Assembly: GCF_001644645.1 (NCBI RefSeq)
Contig: NZ_CP011390.1
Coordinates: 1,426,001 to 1,490,000, forward strand
DNA from: Flavisolibacter tropicus
GTDB taxonomy: Bacteria; Bacteroidota; Bacteroidia; Chitinophagales; Chitinophagaceae
Direction: 5' to 3'
Length of the DNA: 64,000 bases
The notes below the pieces were generated by a model, which made no database searches, was not told the origin of the DNA, and was given only the letters and a program-made list of their open reading frames with translations. The position numbers and the translations under genes were made by a program. Shown here piece after piece: positions 63,818-64,000 of the stretch (positions are counted from its first letter, which is position 1; each line of letters opens with the position of its first letter).

Positions 63818-63840
63818 ATGATATTCTAAAAAAATTAAGC

Positions 63841-64000
63841 TTAGTATGAAGCCTGAGTTACAGTTTGACGTCCTTGAATACGACCGCTCTTCATTAAGCC
63901 ATCATATTGACGCATCAATAACTGAGTTTCAATTTGCTGTAAAGTGTCAAGGATTACACCTACCATGATCAGCAGTGAAGTTCCGCCAAAAAAGGTAGAG
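63841..64000 (-). CDS. secY: preprotein translocase subunit SecY, 3' end only
   Basis: The last 52 residues of a minus-strand gene that continues past the window edge: [38 protein letters not shown] and a short Gln/Thr tail. This is the last membrane helix and cytosolic tail of SecY, the channel of the Sec system. Its presence next to map places the ribosomal spc operon beyond the right edge. Confidence 0.92.
   Translation of the reverse strand, partial: STFFGGTSLLIMVGVILDTLQQIETQLLMRQYDGLMKSGRIQGRQTVTQASY

Overview
The window looks like a piece of a Bacteroidota chromosome, most probably family Chitinophagaceae (inference). Reasons: two giant surface proteins with the type-B C-terminal sorting domain of the type IX secretion system (T9SS); promoter -7 elements of the TANNTTTG type with TTTG about 19 bp upstream; split pntAA/pntAB/pntB; a 637-residue ribosomal protein S1; lipoprotein-rich gene content; and almost no Shine-Dalgarno sequences. 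No insertion sequence, prophage, CRISPR array or rRNA gene was seen.

Layout. 255-7615 (minus strand): nine genes headed by an AraC regulator, made of acetyltransferase, alpha/beta hydrolase, two cupins, two zinc alcohol dehydrogenases, a short-chain-type reductase and a cyclophilin-like lipoprotein. One cupin and one dehydrogenase are cytosolic; the second copy of each carries a lipoprotein or twin-arginine signal. 7731-9616: a GNAT acetyltransferase, a small membrane protein and a divergent LysR regulator. 10001-11006: an unknown protein (220 aa) behind an 11-bp repeat array. 11315-27353 (minus): a two-gene operon for T9SS cargo of 1543 and 3798 residues (beta-helix, Ig/PKD, IgGFc-binding-like and CHU_C domains). 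27354-28444: a gene-free stretch that carries a second copy of the terminator and of an upstream segment of this operon, apparently the scar of a lost paralogue. 28445-51386: ordinary core genes (hbd, IMPACT protein, DMT transporter, ribD, prmC, exbB/exbD, SPFH, OmpA, pepT, FKBP, namZ-like, fmt, LysM, RsmB-like, pnt genes, esterase, methyltransferase, folA, thyA). 51536-52529: a second 11-bp repeat array followed by a frameshifted paralogue of the 10344 gene. 52835-64000: lipoprotein, tRNA-Val, proline dehydrogenase, thioesterase, Dps, PlsC-like, rpsA, PagL-like, DUF2807, frameshifted BaiN-like flavoprotein, map and the 3' end of secY.

The most unusual things are not the known genes. (1) Two paralogous genes of unknown function, 41 kb apart, each sit behind a tandem array with exactly the same 11-bp period but a different unit sequence; they also share a promoter and leader block. 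(2) Many intergenic stretches are imperfect tandem repeats with a strict 7-bp period built from different words; such heptads also run in frame into prmC, fmt and the RsmB-like gene. (3) A promoter/terminator fossil of a third giant gene lies upstream of the T9SS operon. (4) Two genes are broken by one missing base in a short homopolymer, which may be real or a sequencing error.
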